In this document: positions 42,106-51,150 of the stretch, in pieces
How positions within the stretch are numbered: the first letter of the stretch is position 1
Layout: each line of letters begins with the position of its first letter
DNA from: Cupriavidus sp. IDO
GTDB taxonomy: Bacteria; Pseudomonadota; Gammaproteobacteria; Burkholderiales; Burkholderiaceae
Length of the DNA stretch: 64,000 nucleotides
Reading direction: 5' to 3'
Assembly: GCF_000812465.1 (NCBI RefSeq)
Contig: NZ_JWMA01000071.1
Location: forward strand, 17,930-81,929
Program-made: the position numbers and the translations under genes
The notes under the pieces: model-generated
Told to the model about the DNA's origin: nothing
Databases searched by the model: none
What the model saw: the letters and a program-made list of their open reading frames with translations, nothing else

Positions 42106-43575
42106 TCAACGAATGGTGAATGGATTGCCAGTCGCGGCACCGGTGTTAATCCACACACTCTTCGTCTGCAAATACGACTCTATGGCGGCGATGCCATTCT
42201 CCCGGCCAAGGCCAGAATCCTTGTAACCACCAAAAGGCGACATGAAGCTGACGGCGCGATAGGTGTTCACCCAGACCGTGCCCGCCTGAATCCTTTCCGA
42301 CATCCGGAAAGCTCGACCGATGTCGGAGGTCCACACGCCGGCGCCAAGCCCATAGCAACTGTCATTGGCAATCGCAATGGCTTCGTCTTCGTCCTTGAAC
42401 TTCAGGATGGACAGGACCGGCCCGAAGACCTCCTCTTGCGCGATGCGCATCTTCGGCGAGACATTTGAGAAAATGGTCGGCTCGACAAACCATCCCTTGC
42501 CGCAAGCCGCCGGCTTGCCGCCCAGCAGCAGCTGCGCCCCTTCATCCTGGGCAATCTTGATGTAGGACAGCACTTTCTCGTACTGCGCGGGAGTCGTGAT
42601 AGGTCCCACCTGGGTAGAAGCGTTCATCGGGTCGCCAAGCTTTGCGGTGCCGGCCAGTGCCAGCAGCTTCTCGACGAAGACATCGTGGATGTCCTCCTGC
42701 AGCAACAGCCGGGAGCCGGCGATACAGGTCTGCCCGCTGGCGGCGAAGATGCCCGAGACAGCACCATTGACGGCATCATCCAGCTTCGCGTCATTGAAGA
42801 CGATGTTCGGCGACTTGCCACCCAACTCCAGGCTCACGTGCTTGAACTGCGCCGCGCACTGCTGGTTGATGATGCGCCCGGTGGCATCGGAACCCGTGAA
42901 GGTCACCTTCTTGACCAAGGGATGCGTCACGAGCGGCGAGCCTACCTCTGCGCCATACCCCGTCACCACATTAAAGACGCCTGCGGGAAAACCCGCTTCC
43001 TCGAACAGAAGCGCAAGCTCCAGTGCCGACACTGACGTGAATTCGGACGGCTTCACAACGACGGTGCAACCCGTTGCCAGGGCCGGCGCGATTTTCCACG
43101 CCAGCAGCATCAGCGGCGAGTTCCACGGCGTGATAGCCGCCACCACTCCCAATGGCTCGCGTCGCGTGTAGTTGAAGTAGCCCTTCTTGTCCAGGGGAAT
43201 GACCGAACCTTCAATCTTGTCGGCCAGGCCACCGAAGTAATAGAACCACTGCGGCAGGTACCTCAGCTGCGCGCCCATTTCCGCCAGAAGCTTGCCGTTG
43301 TCATGCACCTCGAACTCGGCCAGCCGCTCGGCGTCCCTGGCAATCAGGTCGCCGAGCTTGCGCAGCAGTGCGCCGCGCTGCGTAGCAGTCATCTCCGCCC
43401 ACGGGCCGGAACGGAACGCCTTGTCGGCCGCCTGGACGGCGCGGTCAACATCCGCCTCGGTGCCGCGAGCCACTTCGGCCCAGGCCTGCCCTGTATAGGG
43501 GTTCTGGGTTTCAAACCAGCGACCCTCGCTCGCATTCACGAAGGTCCCGTTGATGAACATTTGATACTGCTTCAT
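42106..43575 (-). CDS. NAD(P)-dependent aldehyde dehydrogenase
   Basis: Aldehyde dehydrogenase superfamily, 489 residues, similar to betaine/aromatic-aldehyde types. Active-site Glu250 in VSLELGGKSPNIVF, nucleophile Cys284 in SGQTCIAGSR, cofactor region ITPWNSPLMLLAWKIAPALA, and the C-terminal SPFGGYKDSGLGRENG. Encoded 30 bases after the TPP-dependent decarboxylase beta subunit, in one minus-strand operon. The order decarboxylase then dehydrogenase suggests oxidation of the aldehyde formed by decarboxylation of a 2-oxoacid. Complete. Confidence 0.94.
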   Translation of the reverse strand: MKQYQMFINGTFVNASEGRWFETQNPYTGQAWAEVARGTEADVDRAVQAADKAFRSGPWAEMTATQRGALLRKLGDLIARDAERLAEFEVHDNGKLLAEMGAQLRYLPQWFYYFGGLADKIEGSVIPLDKKGYFNYTRREPLGVVAAITPWNSPLMLLAWKIAPALATGCTVVVKPSEFTSVSALELALLFEEAGFPAGVFNVVTGYGAEVGSPLVTHPLVKKVTFTGSDATGRIINQQCAAQFKHVSLELGGKSPNIVFNDAKLDDAVNGAVSGIFAASGQTCIAGSRLLLQEDIHDVFVEKLLALAGTAKLGDPMNASTQVGPITTPAQYEKVLSYIKIAQDEGAQLLLGGKPAACGKGWFVEPTIFSNVSPKMRIAQEEVFGPVLSILKFKDEDEAIAIANDSCYGLGAGVWTSDIGRAFRMSERIQAGTVWVNTYRAVSFMSPFGGYKDSGLGRENGIAAIESYLQTKSVWINTGAATGNPFTIR

Positions 43576-43605
43576 GGCGCAATGCTGTCCGAGTTCGTTG
43601 GCAGA

Positions 43606-44217
43606 CTAGAAGGGTGCGAAGCCGAGATGCTGGCGGAAACGGCTCTTGACGAACGTGCCATCACGCGGCGGCAACGCGCGTTGCGGCTCCTCGGTCGAGG
43701 TATAGACTTGCGCCACGGTCATGCCCTCAGCCTTCTTGATTTCTTGCGTGAGCTTGCCCAGCTCATCGATGTCCGAAATCTCCAGCGTCGTCGGCACGCC
43801 GACGGCCTTTGCCACCTGGGCGAGATTGGTGCCCAGACTGGTGTGGCTTTGCTGCATGCCGGTCTCACCAAAGTGGCCGTTATCGAGAATCACGATGTTC
43901 AGGTTCTTCGGCTTCTGCGCCGCCGCGGTCGCCAGGCTTCCGATGCCCATCAACTGCTCGCCGTCACCAGTAATGGCGATAACAGTCTTCTCGGGCTGAG
44001 CGATGGCGAGGCCAAGCGCCAGCGAGGTGGAGCCGCCCATCGCGCCCCACAGGTAGAAATTGCTGGGGCGGTCGCCAGCAGCGAAGACGTCGTACGAGGG
44101 CGAGCCAAGGCCCGTCACGACGAGTGCGTCAGGAAACTGCTTGAGCAGTTCAGCAACAAACTTGCGGCGGTCGATGCCTGCCTTGGTGGTCGAGGTAGTC
44201 ATGTTCAGCGCATCCAT
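43606..44217 (-). CDS. TPP-dependent 2-oxoacid decarboxylase, beta subunit (ComE/sulfopyruvate decarboxylase-like)
   Basis: C-terminal TPP-binding half of a two-subunit decarboxylase, 203 residues. The TPP motif GDGEQ starts at residue 84 and ends with Asn113 (GDG-x26-N: LNIVILDNGHFGETG). Family similarity is to ComE/phosphonopyruvate decarboxylase-type enzymes that non-oxidatively decarboxylate a 2-oxoacid with an acidic side chain. The first ATG overlaps the alpha-subunit stop; a second ATG 15 bases later (MTTSTTK) is an alternative. Substrate unknown; because a CoA-ester pathway lies next door, a dicarboxylic 2-oxoacid is inferred. Confidence 0.88.
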   Translation of the reverse strand: MDALNMTTSTTKAGIDRRKFVAELLKQFPDALVVTGLGSPSYDVFAAGDRPSNFYLWGAMGGSTSLALGLAIAQPEKTVIAITGDGEQLMGIGSLATAAAQKPKNLNIVILDNGHFGETGMQQSHTSLGTNLAQVAKAVGVPTTLEISDIDELGKLTQEIKKAEGMTVAQVYTSTEEPQRALPPRDGTFVKSRFRQHLGFAPF

Positions 44218-44738
44218 TTTTTGCGGCCGATGAGGCTCTGGGACAGGAGAACGGCAACGCGGTTGCCTGCGTCAAAAGCGGAAACCAAGCCGGCGTCGAC
44301 CAGTTCAGCGGCCTCGTCCGGCGAATTCACGCGATAGGCCGTGATGCCCATCAACTCCAGTGCCTGCTGAGTGGCCAGACCCATTGGGTTCTGCCAAGGA
44401 TTGAACTCGGCGTACTCGCCGCGCATGGTCACCAGCGTGAAGAACGGGAACTTGCAGCTCTCCAGCAGCGAGAACATGTTCACGCAGTTGCCGACACCGC
44501 TGCTCTGCATCAGCAGCACGGCGCGTTGGCCGCCCAGCCAAGCACCGCTGACAACGCCCACGCCTTCCTCTTCCGTGGTCAGCACCACGTCGCGGATTTC
44601 CGGGTCGGCCTTCGCCCGCTTGATGACGTGAGAATGGCCGGCGTCGGGCACATAGGCGACCTGTTGAACGCCGTTTTGTTTGAGGGCCAGGAAGATGTCC
44701 TCTTGCCAGGCAAGAGGCTCAGAGTTGTTTGTCGTCAT
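44205..44738 (-). CDS. TPP-dependent 2-oxoacid decarboxylase, alpha subunit (ComD-like)
   Basis: N-terminal PYR-domain half of the same decarboxylase, 177 residues. The glutamate that activates TPP is in LTTEEEGVGVVSGAWLGG (residues 54-71), and the subunit ends in LLSQSLIGRKKWMR. Its stop overlaps the beta-subunit start by 13 bases. It begins the operon alpha-beta-aldehyde dehydrogenase and is divergent from the LysR gene at 44866. Homology to sulfopyruvate and phosphonopyruvate decarboxylases is by family resemblance; neither sulfonate nor phosphonate genes are nearby. Confidence 0.88.
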   Translation of the reverse strand: MTTNNSEPLAWQEDIFLALKQNGVQQVAYVPDAGHSHVIKRAKADPEIRDVVLTTEEEGVGVVSGAWLGGQRAVLLMQSSGVGNCVNMFSLLESCKFPFFTLVTMRGEYAEFNPWQNPMGLATQQALELMGITAYRVNSPDEAAELVDAGLVSAFDAGNRVAVLLSQSLIGRKKWMR

Positions 44739-44865
44739 AGTCGCAAGTTAGGAAAGGGGGGACAACGTTTGCTATCATAGATTTGTTTAGGAAGCATGCT
44801 GAAATACAATTAATTGATGCCCGCAATCACAAAGTTGAATACCAATAAAGCGCCTCTGGAGTCAT

Positions 44866-45795
44866 ATGGATATCAAGCAGCTTCGCGCCCTTCTGGCTAT
44901 CGCCGAGACGGGGAGCGCCACCAAAGCCGCCGAGCTTTTGCGAATCGTGCAGCCGGCCGTTTCGAGACACGTGCGACTTCTCGAGGAAGAACTCGGGGTC
45001 GAGCTCTTCGAGCGTGAGCGCCACGGCATGGTCCTCACCGAGGCCGGGCGAACGCTTGTCGACTACGGCAGACGAGCCCTCCAGGAAATTGACCGTGCGA
45101 AGGCTGAGATTCAGCCCGCAACGGGTCAAATTTCAGGTACCGCTGTTATCGGACTCCTCCCGAGTACGTGCGAACTGTTGGCAGCAGAGCTCGTTGCCAC
45201 GGTGAAAGCCAAGCACCCACAATTGGTGGTCCGCATCAATGTCGGCTATGCAGGAAACCTGCTGCAATGGCTCGAGGCAGGCGACGTGGAAGTCGCACTG
45301 CTCTACGACACCAAGGGCTCAGCGGCCCTGCAGGTTCAAGCATTGCTCGATGAGCAGCTTTATCTGGTTGGCCCACCTGGCAGCCTCTCGCAAGGCGCGC
45401 CACAAACTGTGGAAAGTTTCCGGGACCTGCCACTCGTTTTACCGAATGCACCGCATGGACTTCGCAGCGTGGTTGAGCATGCTTGTGCTGTCGCAGGCAT
45501 CACCCCTACGATTGCAGTGGAAACCAATTCCCTAAATGTCCAGAAGAACCTGGTCGCCAAAGGCTTTGGCTACACCGTGCTACCAAGCTCCGCGGTCTCC
45601 GAGGAGATGGAGAGTGGCATCCTTGCGGGCGCGCCAGTCGTCTCGCCCAACCTCTCCCGCCGCATCGTGCTCGCGCGCTCCACTACTCGCCGGCAGACGC
45701 CCGCGGCAAGCTTCGCTTCTGCAGAGCTGGTAGCGCTGATGCAGCGACTCGTACTTGATGGGGCGTGGCCAGGTGCGTCATGGGTGAGTGCCTGA
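44866..45795 (+). CDS. LysR-type transcriptional regulator
   Basis: 309 residues; HTH at the N-terminus (MDIKQLRALLAIAETGSATK, VQPAVSRHVRLLEEELG), effector domain with VVIGLLPSTCE-type core and LVAKGFGYTVLPSSAVSEEM. Divergent from the decarboxylase-dehydrogenase operon over a 127-base gap that contains the palindrome CAATTAATTG at 44807-44816. Convergent with the Bug gene. Probable local regulator. Confidence 0.92.
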   Translation: MDIKQLRALLAIAETGSATKAAELLRIVQPAVSRHVRLLEEELGVELFERERHGMVLTEAGRTLVDYGRRALQEIDRAKAEIQPATGQISGTAVIGLLPSTCELLAAELVATVKAKHPQLVVRINVGYAGNLLQWLEAGDVEVALLYDTKGSAALQVQALLDEQLYLVGPPGSLSQGAPQTVESFRDLPLVLPNAPHGLRSVVEHACAVAGITPTIAVETNSLNVQKNLVAKGFGYTVLPSSAVSEEMESGILAGAPVVSPNLSRRIVLARSTTRRQTPAASFASAELVALMQRLVLDGAWPGASWVSA

Positions 45796-45813
45796 CAACT
45801 CGGCGGTGACAGG

Positions 45814-46782
45814 TCAGTCAAGCTCGATGTTCGCAGCCTTGATGACCTCGGCCCACCGACGCGTCTCCGCCTGAACAAACTTGGCCGCCTTGTCCGCATT
45901 GGAATCTACAATCGGCTGCACGCCTATCCTCTCCATGCGCTGACGTACCTCAGGGTCCTTGACGGCCGACTGCAAGGCAGCGCTCAACTTCTCCACAACT
46001 GGAGCTGGCGTGCCTCGCGGCACCATCGCCATGTTCCAGAGGGAAGTTTCATAGTTCGGGTAGCCCGCTTCTTTCATCGTAGGCACGTTCGGCAGCGCGC
46101 TGGACCGCGTGGAAGTCGTCACGGCAAGCGCCTTCAAGCGACCAGACTGAACCATCGGCGCAGCCGTTGACACAGCGTCGGTTATGAGCTGGATGTCGCC
46201 CGAAATCACGGACTGAATCGCCTGACTAGCGCCACGGAACGGTACATGGGTAATACTCAAATGCTCCTGGTATTCCAGCAGCTCTACGGCCATGTGTAGG
46301 GCGCTCCCCTTCCCCGCGGAGCCGTAGCTGTACTTACCGGGATTCTTCCTGATGTCATCAACGAGTTCCTTCGCCGTGTTCGCCTTGACCGAAGGATTGA
46401 CTGCAAGCACCATTGGGACCGCCGCGACAATGGAAACGGGCACGAGTGCATTGACGGGGTCATACGGCAGCCTCTTGTACAGCGTGGCGTTGATGGCATG
46501 GGAGCTGGTCCCGAGCAATAGAGTGTAGCCGTCTGCTGGGCTCTTCGCGACCACATCCGTCGCGATGGTGCCACCCGCACCCGCTTTGTTCTCCACCACT
46601 ACCGGCTGTCCGAGCAAGGCCCCAAGCTTGTTCGCCACAATGCGCGCAACCAAGTCGGTGCTCCCGCCGGCGGCGAAGCCAACAACCAGGCGGACGGGGT
46701 GGTCAGGATAGGCAGCAGCCTGGGCTTGCGCGCTGAGCGAAATGAGCGCACCAATTCCCACTTGAGCGAGCAAGCGTTTCAT
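45814..46782 (-). CDS. Bug-type tripartite tricarboxylate transporter binding protein
   Basis: Periplasmic solute receptor of the TctC/Bug family, 322 residues. Signal peptide MKRLLAQVGIGALISLSAQA, then YPDHPVRLVVGFAAGGSTDL, GQPVVVENKAGAGGTIATDVVAK, DGYTLLLGTSSHAINATLYK and FVQAETRRWAEVIKAANIELD at the C-terminus. No tctA/tctB membrane genes are near, as is common for orphan Bug proteins in this group. Ligand probably a carboxylate. Confidence 0.93.
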   Translation of the reverse strand: MKRLLAQVGIGALISLSAQAQAAAYPDHPVRLVVGFAAGGSTDLVARIVANKLGALLGQPVVVENKAGAGGTIATDVVAKSPADGYTLLLGTSSHAINATLYKRLPYDPVNALVPVSIVAAVPMVLAVNPSVKANTAKELVDDIRKNPGKYSYGSAGKGSALHMAVELLEYQEHLSITHVPFRGASQAIQSVISGDIQLITDAVSTAAPMVQSGRLKALAVTTSTRSSALPNVPTMKEAGYPNYETSLWNMAMVPRGTPAPVVEKLSAALQSAVKDPEVRQRMERIGVQPIVDSNADKAAKFVQAETRRWAEVIKAANIELD

Positions 46783-46928
46783 GTCTCTTCCAGATAGTTA
46801 TGTTTGGGTGGAGCATTGCGCATCGACACCCTTTGAGACGATGGTAGCCAGCAAACGTAGGAACGGTGAAATAGAAAATTACGCTGCTGCCATCAAGAGG
46901 TGGCATGCCTGGGACTGGTACCGAAGTG

Positions 46929-48065
46929 CTAACCCGAGGAAGGCCAGCGCAAGGACTGTCGTGCGCATGCCCGGAATAGCCAGCGCACCGGCTCAAGCAG
47001 AAGCATGCCGAACAGCACCCCGACGAGTCTCGTGAGACCCACCGCCAAGTCCGGATTCGCGTAACTATCCGGCACGAGGACCACCAGGAACGCAAGCGCG
47101 AACTGCGTTCCTACGTACCCGATGCCCAGATTGCCGTTCTCGACATGGCGGCCGACTATCACCCCTGTACAGATTCCCAACACCATCACGATTGGCAGTT
47201 GATGACTGGCAACGAGGATTCCTGATGCCAGCAGACCTCCAGCCGCGCATCCGGCGAATCGGTGCGCGAGCTTTCTCGTAGTCTGATTGGCGCGCGATGT
47301 CAGGCTTGCCAGCGGCACCATCATTACCGCCATGATGGTTACACCAGACTGGCTGAGCCCCTCAATATGCAAGTACTGCCATGCAAGGGGAATTAGAGCA
47401 AGTGCGAGACCGCCCTGCACTGCATGGACAATGGCGTCCGCATGCCACCAGCCTCCTCTCGGGACGATGGCAGCCTTGCCAGCCTTGGACTGCGTCGCCG
47501 CAAGGGCACGCCTGACAGTTGCGGTGGATATCGCGCTAACGAACACACAAGCCGCAGTTCCAATGAAGACCTCGATGAAGCGCGACCACGCCAAGGCAGT
47601 CAGCGACTCGCCCGGATGCTCCATGCCGTCCACAAGGACCATGACAAAAGTGAGGCCGGTGAAGAGCCAGGCGTAGCTGCGCCGGCTAACTAGCGCCAGA
47701 TAGAGCGTCACCGCTCCAACGCAGGCCAGCGCCACGGACAGCCGGAACATTGAGCCAAGCACTCCAGCACTAGCCCAGGCAGCAGCGGCTCCTGCAGATG
47801 TCCCGATGACACGCAGCACTCCCCGCCGAAAGCTTTCCCGAGCATGGGACCGCATTACCACGTATCCGCTGAAAGCCGCCCACCCAATGTTCCTCGCCTC
47901 CGCGACATGTGCACAGAATATTGCGAGCAGAACCGAGATGACGCACTCGAACTCGTCGACTAGTCGGGGCCCTTGGGTCGGCCAAGATGCAAAGTCCCGC
48001 AGTACATCGGACAGAAGCTGCTTTGAGGCCCGTATCGGCTGCCGAAGGCGCCCGGTGGAAGTCAC
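46929..48065 (-). CDS. FUSC family membrane protein (aromatic-acid exporter-like)
   Basis: 378-residue integral membrane protein with about ten helices, for example NIGWAAFSGYVVMRSHARES, GVLGSMFRLSVALACVGAVT, ALALIPLAWQYLHIEGLSQS and IMVLGICTGVIVGRHVENGN. The pattern SGVTIMAVMMVPLAS belongs to the FUSC/YccS group, which includes AaeB-type efflux proteins for aromatic carboxylic acids. Situated between two Bug genes, it may export a toxic intermediate or act on the same carboxylates. Specificity unknown. Confidence 0.8.
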   Translation of the reverse strand: MTSTGRLRQPIRASKQLLSDVLRDFASWPTQGPRLVDEFECVISVLLAIFCAHVAEARNIGWAAFSGYVVMRSHARESFRRGVLRVIGTSAGAAAAWASAGVLGSMFRLSVALACVGAVTLYLALVSRRSYAWLFTGLTFVMVLVDGMEHPGESLTALAWSRFIEVFIGTAACVFVSAISTATVRRALAATQSKAGKAAIVPRGGWWHADAIVHAVQGGLALALIPLAWQYLHIEGLSQSGVTIMAVMMVPLASLTSRANQTTRKLAHRFAGCAAGGLLASGILVASHQLPIVMVLGICTGVIVGRHVENGNLGIGYVGTQFALAFLVVLVPDSYANPDLAVGLTRLVGVLFGMLLLEPVRWLFRACARQSLRWPSSG

Positions 48066-48255
48066 GCTGTGACTCCGGTTGTTCGCCCCAACCCCAGAGC
48101 TATGACACGCGGGGTCAAATGCGACGCAGCGCTTGCGAACGTAAAGCCACGCACGCCGCGCTGCAGCGGCAGGGCAGCGTGTGTGTAGCGACTGAAGGCC
48201 GGGCTACCACATGCGAGAACATCCAACTGCTCCCACGCCGGAGGTTCCGCAAACC

Positions 48256-49266
48256 TTAGTCCGCTTCCACCTTCATCGTCTTCAGCAACGGTTGCCATTT
48301 ATCGCTTTCCGTTTTGAGCCAAGTCTTCAGCCCTTCCGGCGTCTGCTTGTCTACTGGCACAATCTCCGCGCCCAGTTCGTCCAGCCGCTTGGCGACCATC
48401 GGGTCCTTCAAAGCCTGTTGCAGAGCCTTGGTCAGGCGAGCGGTCACTGCGGGCGGCGTACCTTTCGGTGCATACACCCCGTGCCATACCTTCATCTCAA
48501 AACCTTTCAGGCCGCCCTCCTGAAGCGTTGGCGCATTAGGAAGCGCCTTGATTCGCTTCGGCGTGGTGACGCCATAGAGTTTCACGCGATTCGCATTGAT
48601 ATGCGGCAGAGTCGATGTAGTCTGGTCACACAGCAGGTCCACCTGACCGCCGAGCAATGCGGTCAGAGCGGGCCCCGTTCCCTGATAGGGAATGGAGTTC
48701 ATCTTGACATGCACCGCCTCTTCGAACAGCAAGCCGCACAATTGGGACACCGCGCCCAAGCCGGCATTTGCCAAGGAAACCTTGTCCTTGTTTTGCGATA
48801 CGTACTTGACCAAGTCCGATGCCGTCGCAGCAGGCAGGTCCTTGCGACCGAGCAGCGTCATGGGCACGTCGGCGACTTGGCCGATGTACTCGAAGTCTTT
48901 CAACGGGTTGTAGGAAAGCTTCTTGTACAAAGCCGGCGCAGTCGCCATTCCATTGTGGTGAATCAGGATGGTATAGCCGTCCGGCTGCGCCCGAGCCACA
49001 TAGGCTGCCGCGACGGTCCCGCCGGCACCGAGGCGGTTCTCCACAATGACGCTCTGCCCAAGGTCCTTAGACATGGCCTGCGCAAGTGCTCGCGAGACCA
49101 CATCCGTCGGGCCGCCTGCCGAGAACGGGACAACCAGCGTGACGGACTTCGACGGAAACACGTCCGCAGCCATCGCCCCCGCTGAAAGTGCCAGGCCTAT
49201 CGCCCCGCACGTCATCCACTTCATACCCGCAGTAATAGCCTTCCGAGCCTGCATGCGCTTCATCAC
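48256..49266 (-). CDS. Bug-type tripartite tricarboxylate transporter binding protein
   Basis: TctC/Bug periplasmic receptor, 336 residues as drawn. A shorter start exists at 49263 (second Met), and another Met lies before the hydrophobic signal core (MTCGAIGLALSAGAMAA). Motifs: FPSKSVTLVVPFSAGGPTDV, GQSVIVENRLGAGGTVAAAY, DGYTILIHHNGMATAPALYK, YQGTGPALTALLGGQVDLLC and FEMKVWHGVYAPKGTPPAV. Paralogous to the pseudogene at 32006-32446. Ligand unknown. Confidence 0.93.
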   Translation of the reverse strand: MMKRMQARKAITAGMKWMTCGAIGLALSAGAMAADVFPSKSVTLVVPFSAGGPTDVVSRALAQAMSKDLGQSVIVENRLGAGGTVAAAYVARAQPDGYTILIHHNGMATAPALYKKLSYNPLKDFEYIGQVADVPMTLLGRKDLPAATASDLVKYVSQNKDKVSLANAGLGAVSQLCGLLFEEAVHVKMNSIPYQGTGPALTALLGGQVDLLCDQTTSTLPHINANRVKLYGVTTPKRIKALPNAPTLQEGGLKGFEMKVWHGVYAPKGTPPAVTARLTKALQQALKDPMVAKRLDELGAEIVPVDKQTPEGLKTWLKTESDKWQPLLKTMKVEAD

Positions 49267-49799
49267 CGTCTCCCTGTCGCCGCGTGCGTATCACGCCGGT
49301 CTGTTTTTCACTCGGGAGCTAGAGTGCGGGATAACGGCCCCGGGCCGCAATCTGGATTTCTCGAATGGGCCATACGGCCAGACCGAACGCACGACGGTGG
49401 TCAGGCGCTGGAACATGGTGTGGGAGCAGCAGAACGGCTCTGTAGGGTGTGACAGAGAAGAACTGAGGCCTGAGCCAATGACGCTATGAACCGATAGGGC
49501 ACGGCTGCGCTGGAGAATAAACCCTGTTCGCTTCCAGAAGATAAAGACTTCCTCTTGCACTGCACTTATTCAAGATTCTAGGTTTGCTTCGGCGTTTGGT
49601 GGGGGTCCGTTATAGATGCCAGGGCAGGCCTCCATACAGGCAAGCGGAGAGCGGAGCCTCAAGGGCGGACAGAGCGCCCAAACTACGGCAGGGCCCCTGA
49701 ATTCGAGAAGGCGTGGCTGGAAGCTGGCTTTCCGACGGACGGCACTTTGCCATAGGAGTTTGGAGGCGCTAAGCCTTACCGCTTCGAAGCTCTGGTTGT
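49267..49799. other. Intergenic region before the dnaE2 relic
   Basis: Promoter side of the Bug gene plus about 300 bases of unassigned sequence. A plus-strand frame near 49679-49755 reads ERPNYGRAPEFEKAWLEAGF and ends shortly after at a TAG, like the C-terminus of a lost protein; no family recognised. Confidence 0.4.
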
Positions 49800-50619
49800 T
49801 GCAGAAGCCCCTACTGGTTCAGGGATGGGAAGCGCCACCAAGTCGAGGTGCGGCCGGTGGACGTGAGCATCAGTAATTGGGACCCCGCCCTGGAGGCCAA
49901 GGAATCTGAACAGGCGGCGGTGAGGCTGGGGCTCTCGCCGCTTCGCAGAATGCGGCATGAATCTGCACTGCGGATTGAGGAGGCCCGGGCAGTACGTCCG
50001 TTTCATAGTGTGCCGGACCTGGCTCGACGGGCGTCGCTTGACCGGCATGACGTCCAGGTCCTCGCGGCTGGGAATGCTCTGGCATCCCTAGCCGGAAACC
50101 GGCGCGGAGCACTATGGCACGCCATCGGAGCCGTTCCGGACAAGGACTTATTGCGTCCGGCAGGCCTTGCGGAAGACGCGCCGCGACTCAAGGCACCGTC
50201 CGAGGGGGGAGGAAGTTGTTGGGGATTACCGGTCGATGGGGCTGACCCTGAACCGTCACCCACTTGCGCTGCTGCGTCCGCAACTGGCGGCAAAGCGATT
50301 TGTCCCTGCAACTACGTTGGCGACATATAAAAATGGGCAGCTGGCGCGAGGCTGCGGCATCGTTACGGTTCGCCAACGCCCCGGCACGGCCAAGGGCGTC
50401 GTCTTCATGACGCTGGGGGACGAGACGGGGCCAATCAACGTCATCGTGTGGCCATCGGTCCTGGAGAGGCAGCGCCGCGAAGTACTGGGCGCGACACTGG
50501 TCGGCGTCTATCGGAAATGGCAGTGCGAGGGCGAGGTTCGGCATCTCATCGCCCAACACTTGGTCGACCTCTCCCCTCTGCTTGGAAGGCTCTCTACAAG
50601 GAGCAGGGACTTCTACTGA
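49800..50619 (+). pseudogene. dnaE2: C-terminal relic of error-prone DNA polymerase DnaE2
   Basis: Two overlapping frames encode the last ~270 residues of DnaE2 (normally about 1000). Frame one runs from VEVRPVDVSISNWD through LGLSPLRRMRHESALRIEEA to KAPSEG; frame two continues EEVVGDYRSMGLTLNRHPLA, GIVTVRQRPGTAKGVVFMTL and ends LLGRLSTRSRDFY. The shift is explained by a run of six G at 50204-50209 where five would keep the frame. The polymerase core is missing, so the gene is dead whether or not the indel is real. No imuA or imuB was found upstream. Confidence 0.9.
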
Positions 50620-50854
50620 GTCCTCGGCTCGCATTTGAGCTATAACGCTTATACGCCTTGCCCAGGCGCCGCACCTGCAATTGCGCGCAACGCCGCCGCT
50701 GCTTGGTCACGCAAGGCATCGATACATTGCTGACGCTGTTCACAGCACCGCACTCCCGCCAGAGCCACTTTGCGGTGCCGGTTGGTTCGTAGACATGGAA
50801 GCCGCGATAGTTTGGCGCATATCGCAGCGCGGCATTGTTGCCGCTCTCTCTGCC

Positions 50855-51004
50855 TTAGTAGTTCTCACCGTGGTGTCGATGGTGTCCGTAGTATCCGTAC
50901 GGACCGTAGTATCCACCATCATAGTACCCGCCACCATACGGCACCACGACGCAACCGCCGAGCAGCGTAGATGCGGCAATTAGCAATGCGACAAAGGCTT
51001 TCAT
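50855..51004 (-). CDS. Small Tyr/Gly-rich lipoprotein, 49 residues
   Basis: A short minus-strand gene from ATG 51004 to TAA at 50855. Residues 1-18 form a lipoprotein signal (MKAFVALLIAASTLLGGC) with lipobox LGGC and Cys18 as lipidation site. The mature part is 31 residues, rich in Gly and Tyr with a His cluster (GYYGHHRHHGENY). The upstream GGGAAGCGCC offers a weak SD. Comparable tiny lipoproteins occur in Burkholderiaceae; function unknown. Confidence 0.7.
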   Translation of the reverse strand: MKAFVALLIAASTLLGGCVVVPYGGGYYDGGYYGPYGYYGHHRHHGENY

Positions 51005-51150
51005 GGCGCTTCCCTCATCTTGAACAAACGCGGAGAGGCCAGGCTGGCTTTCCAGCTAACCTGCGCTCTCCGCAAAGCTCCTGCACTCAGGCTACGTTGC
51101 AGCGGCCTTCGCCCTGGCAACGCCCCCTCGGTTCGCCCAATGGGAGCAGC

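Noticed and set aside
43303..44337. 344-codon plus-strand open frame
   Set aside because: Antisense to the aldehyde dehydrogenase and decarboxylase genes, which have intact active sites.
43606..44738. Sulfonate or phosphonate catabolism or coenzyme M synthesis
   Set aside because: The subunits resemble ComDE, but no sulfonate, phosphonate or coenzyme M genes are near, and an aldehyde dehydrogenase follows.
50620..50854. Minus-strand coding-like stretch after the small lipoprotein (CIDALRDQAAAALRAIAG)
   Set aside because: No start codon and no family; likely a compositional effect of GC-rich DNA.
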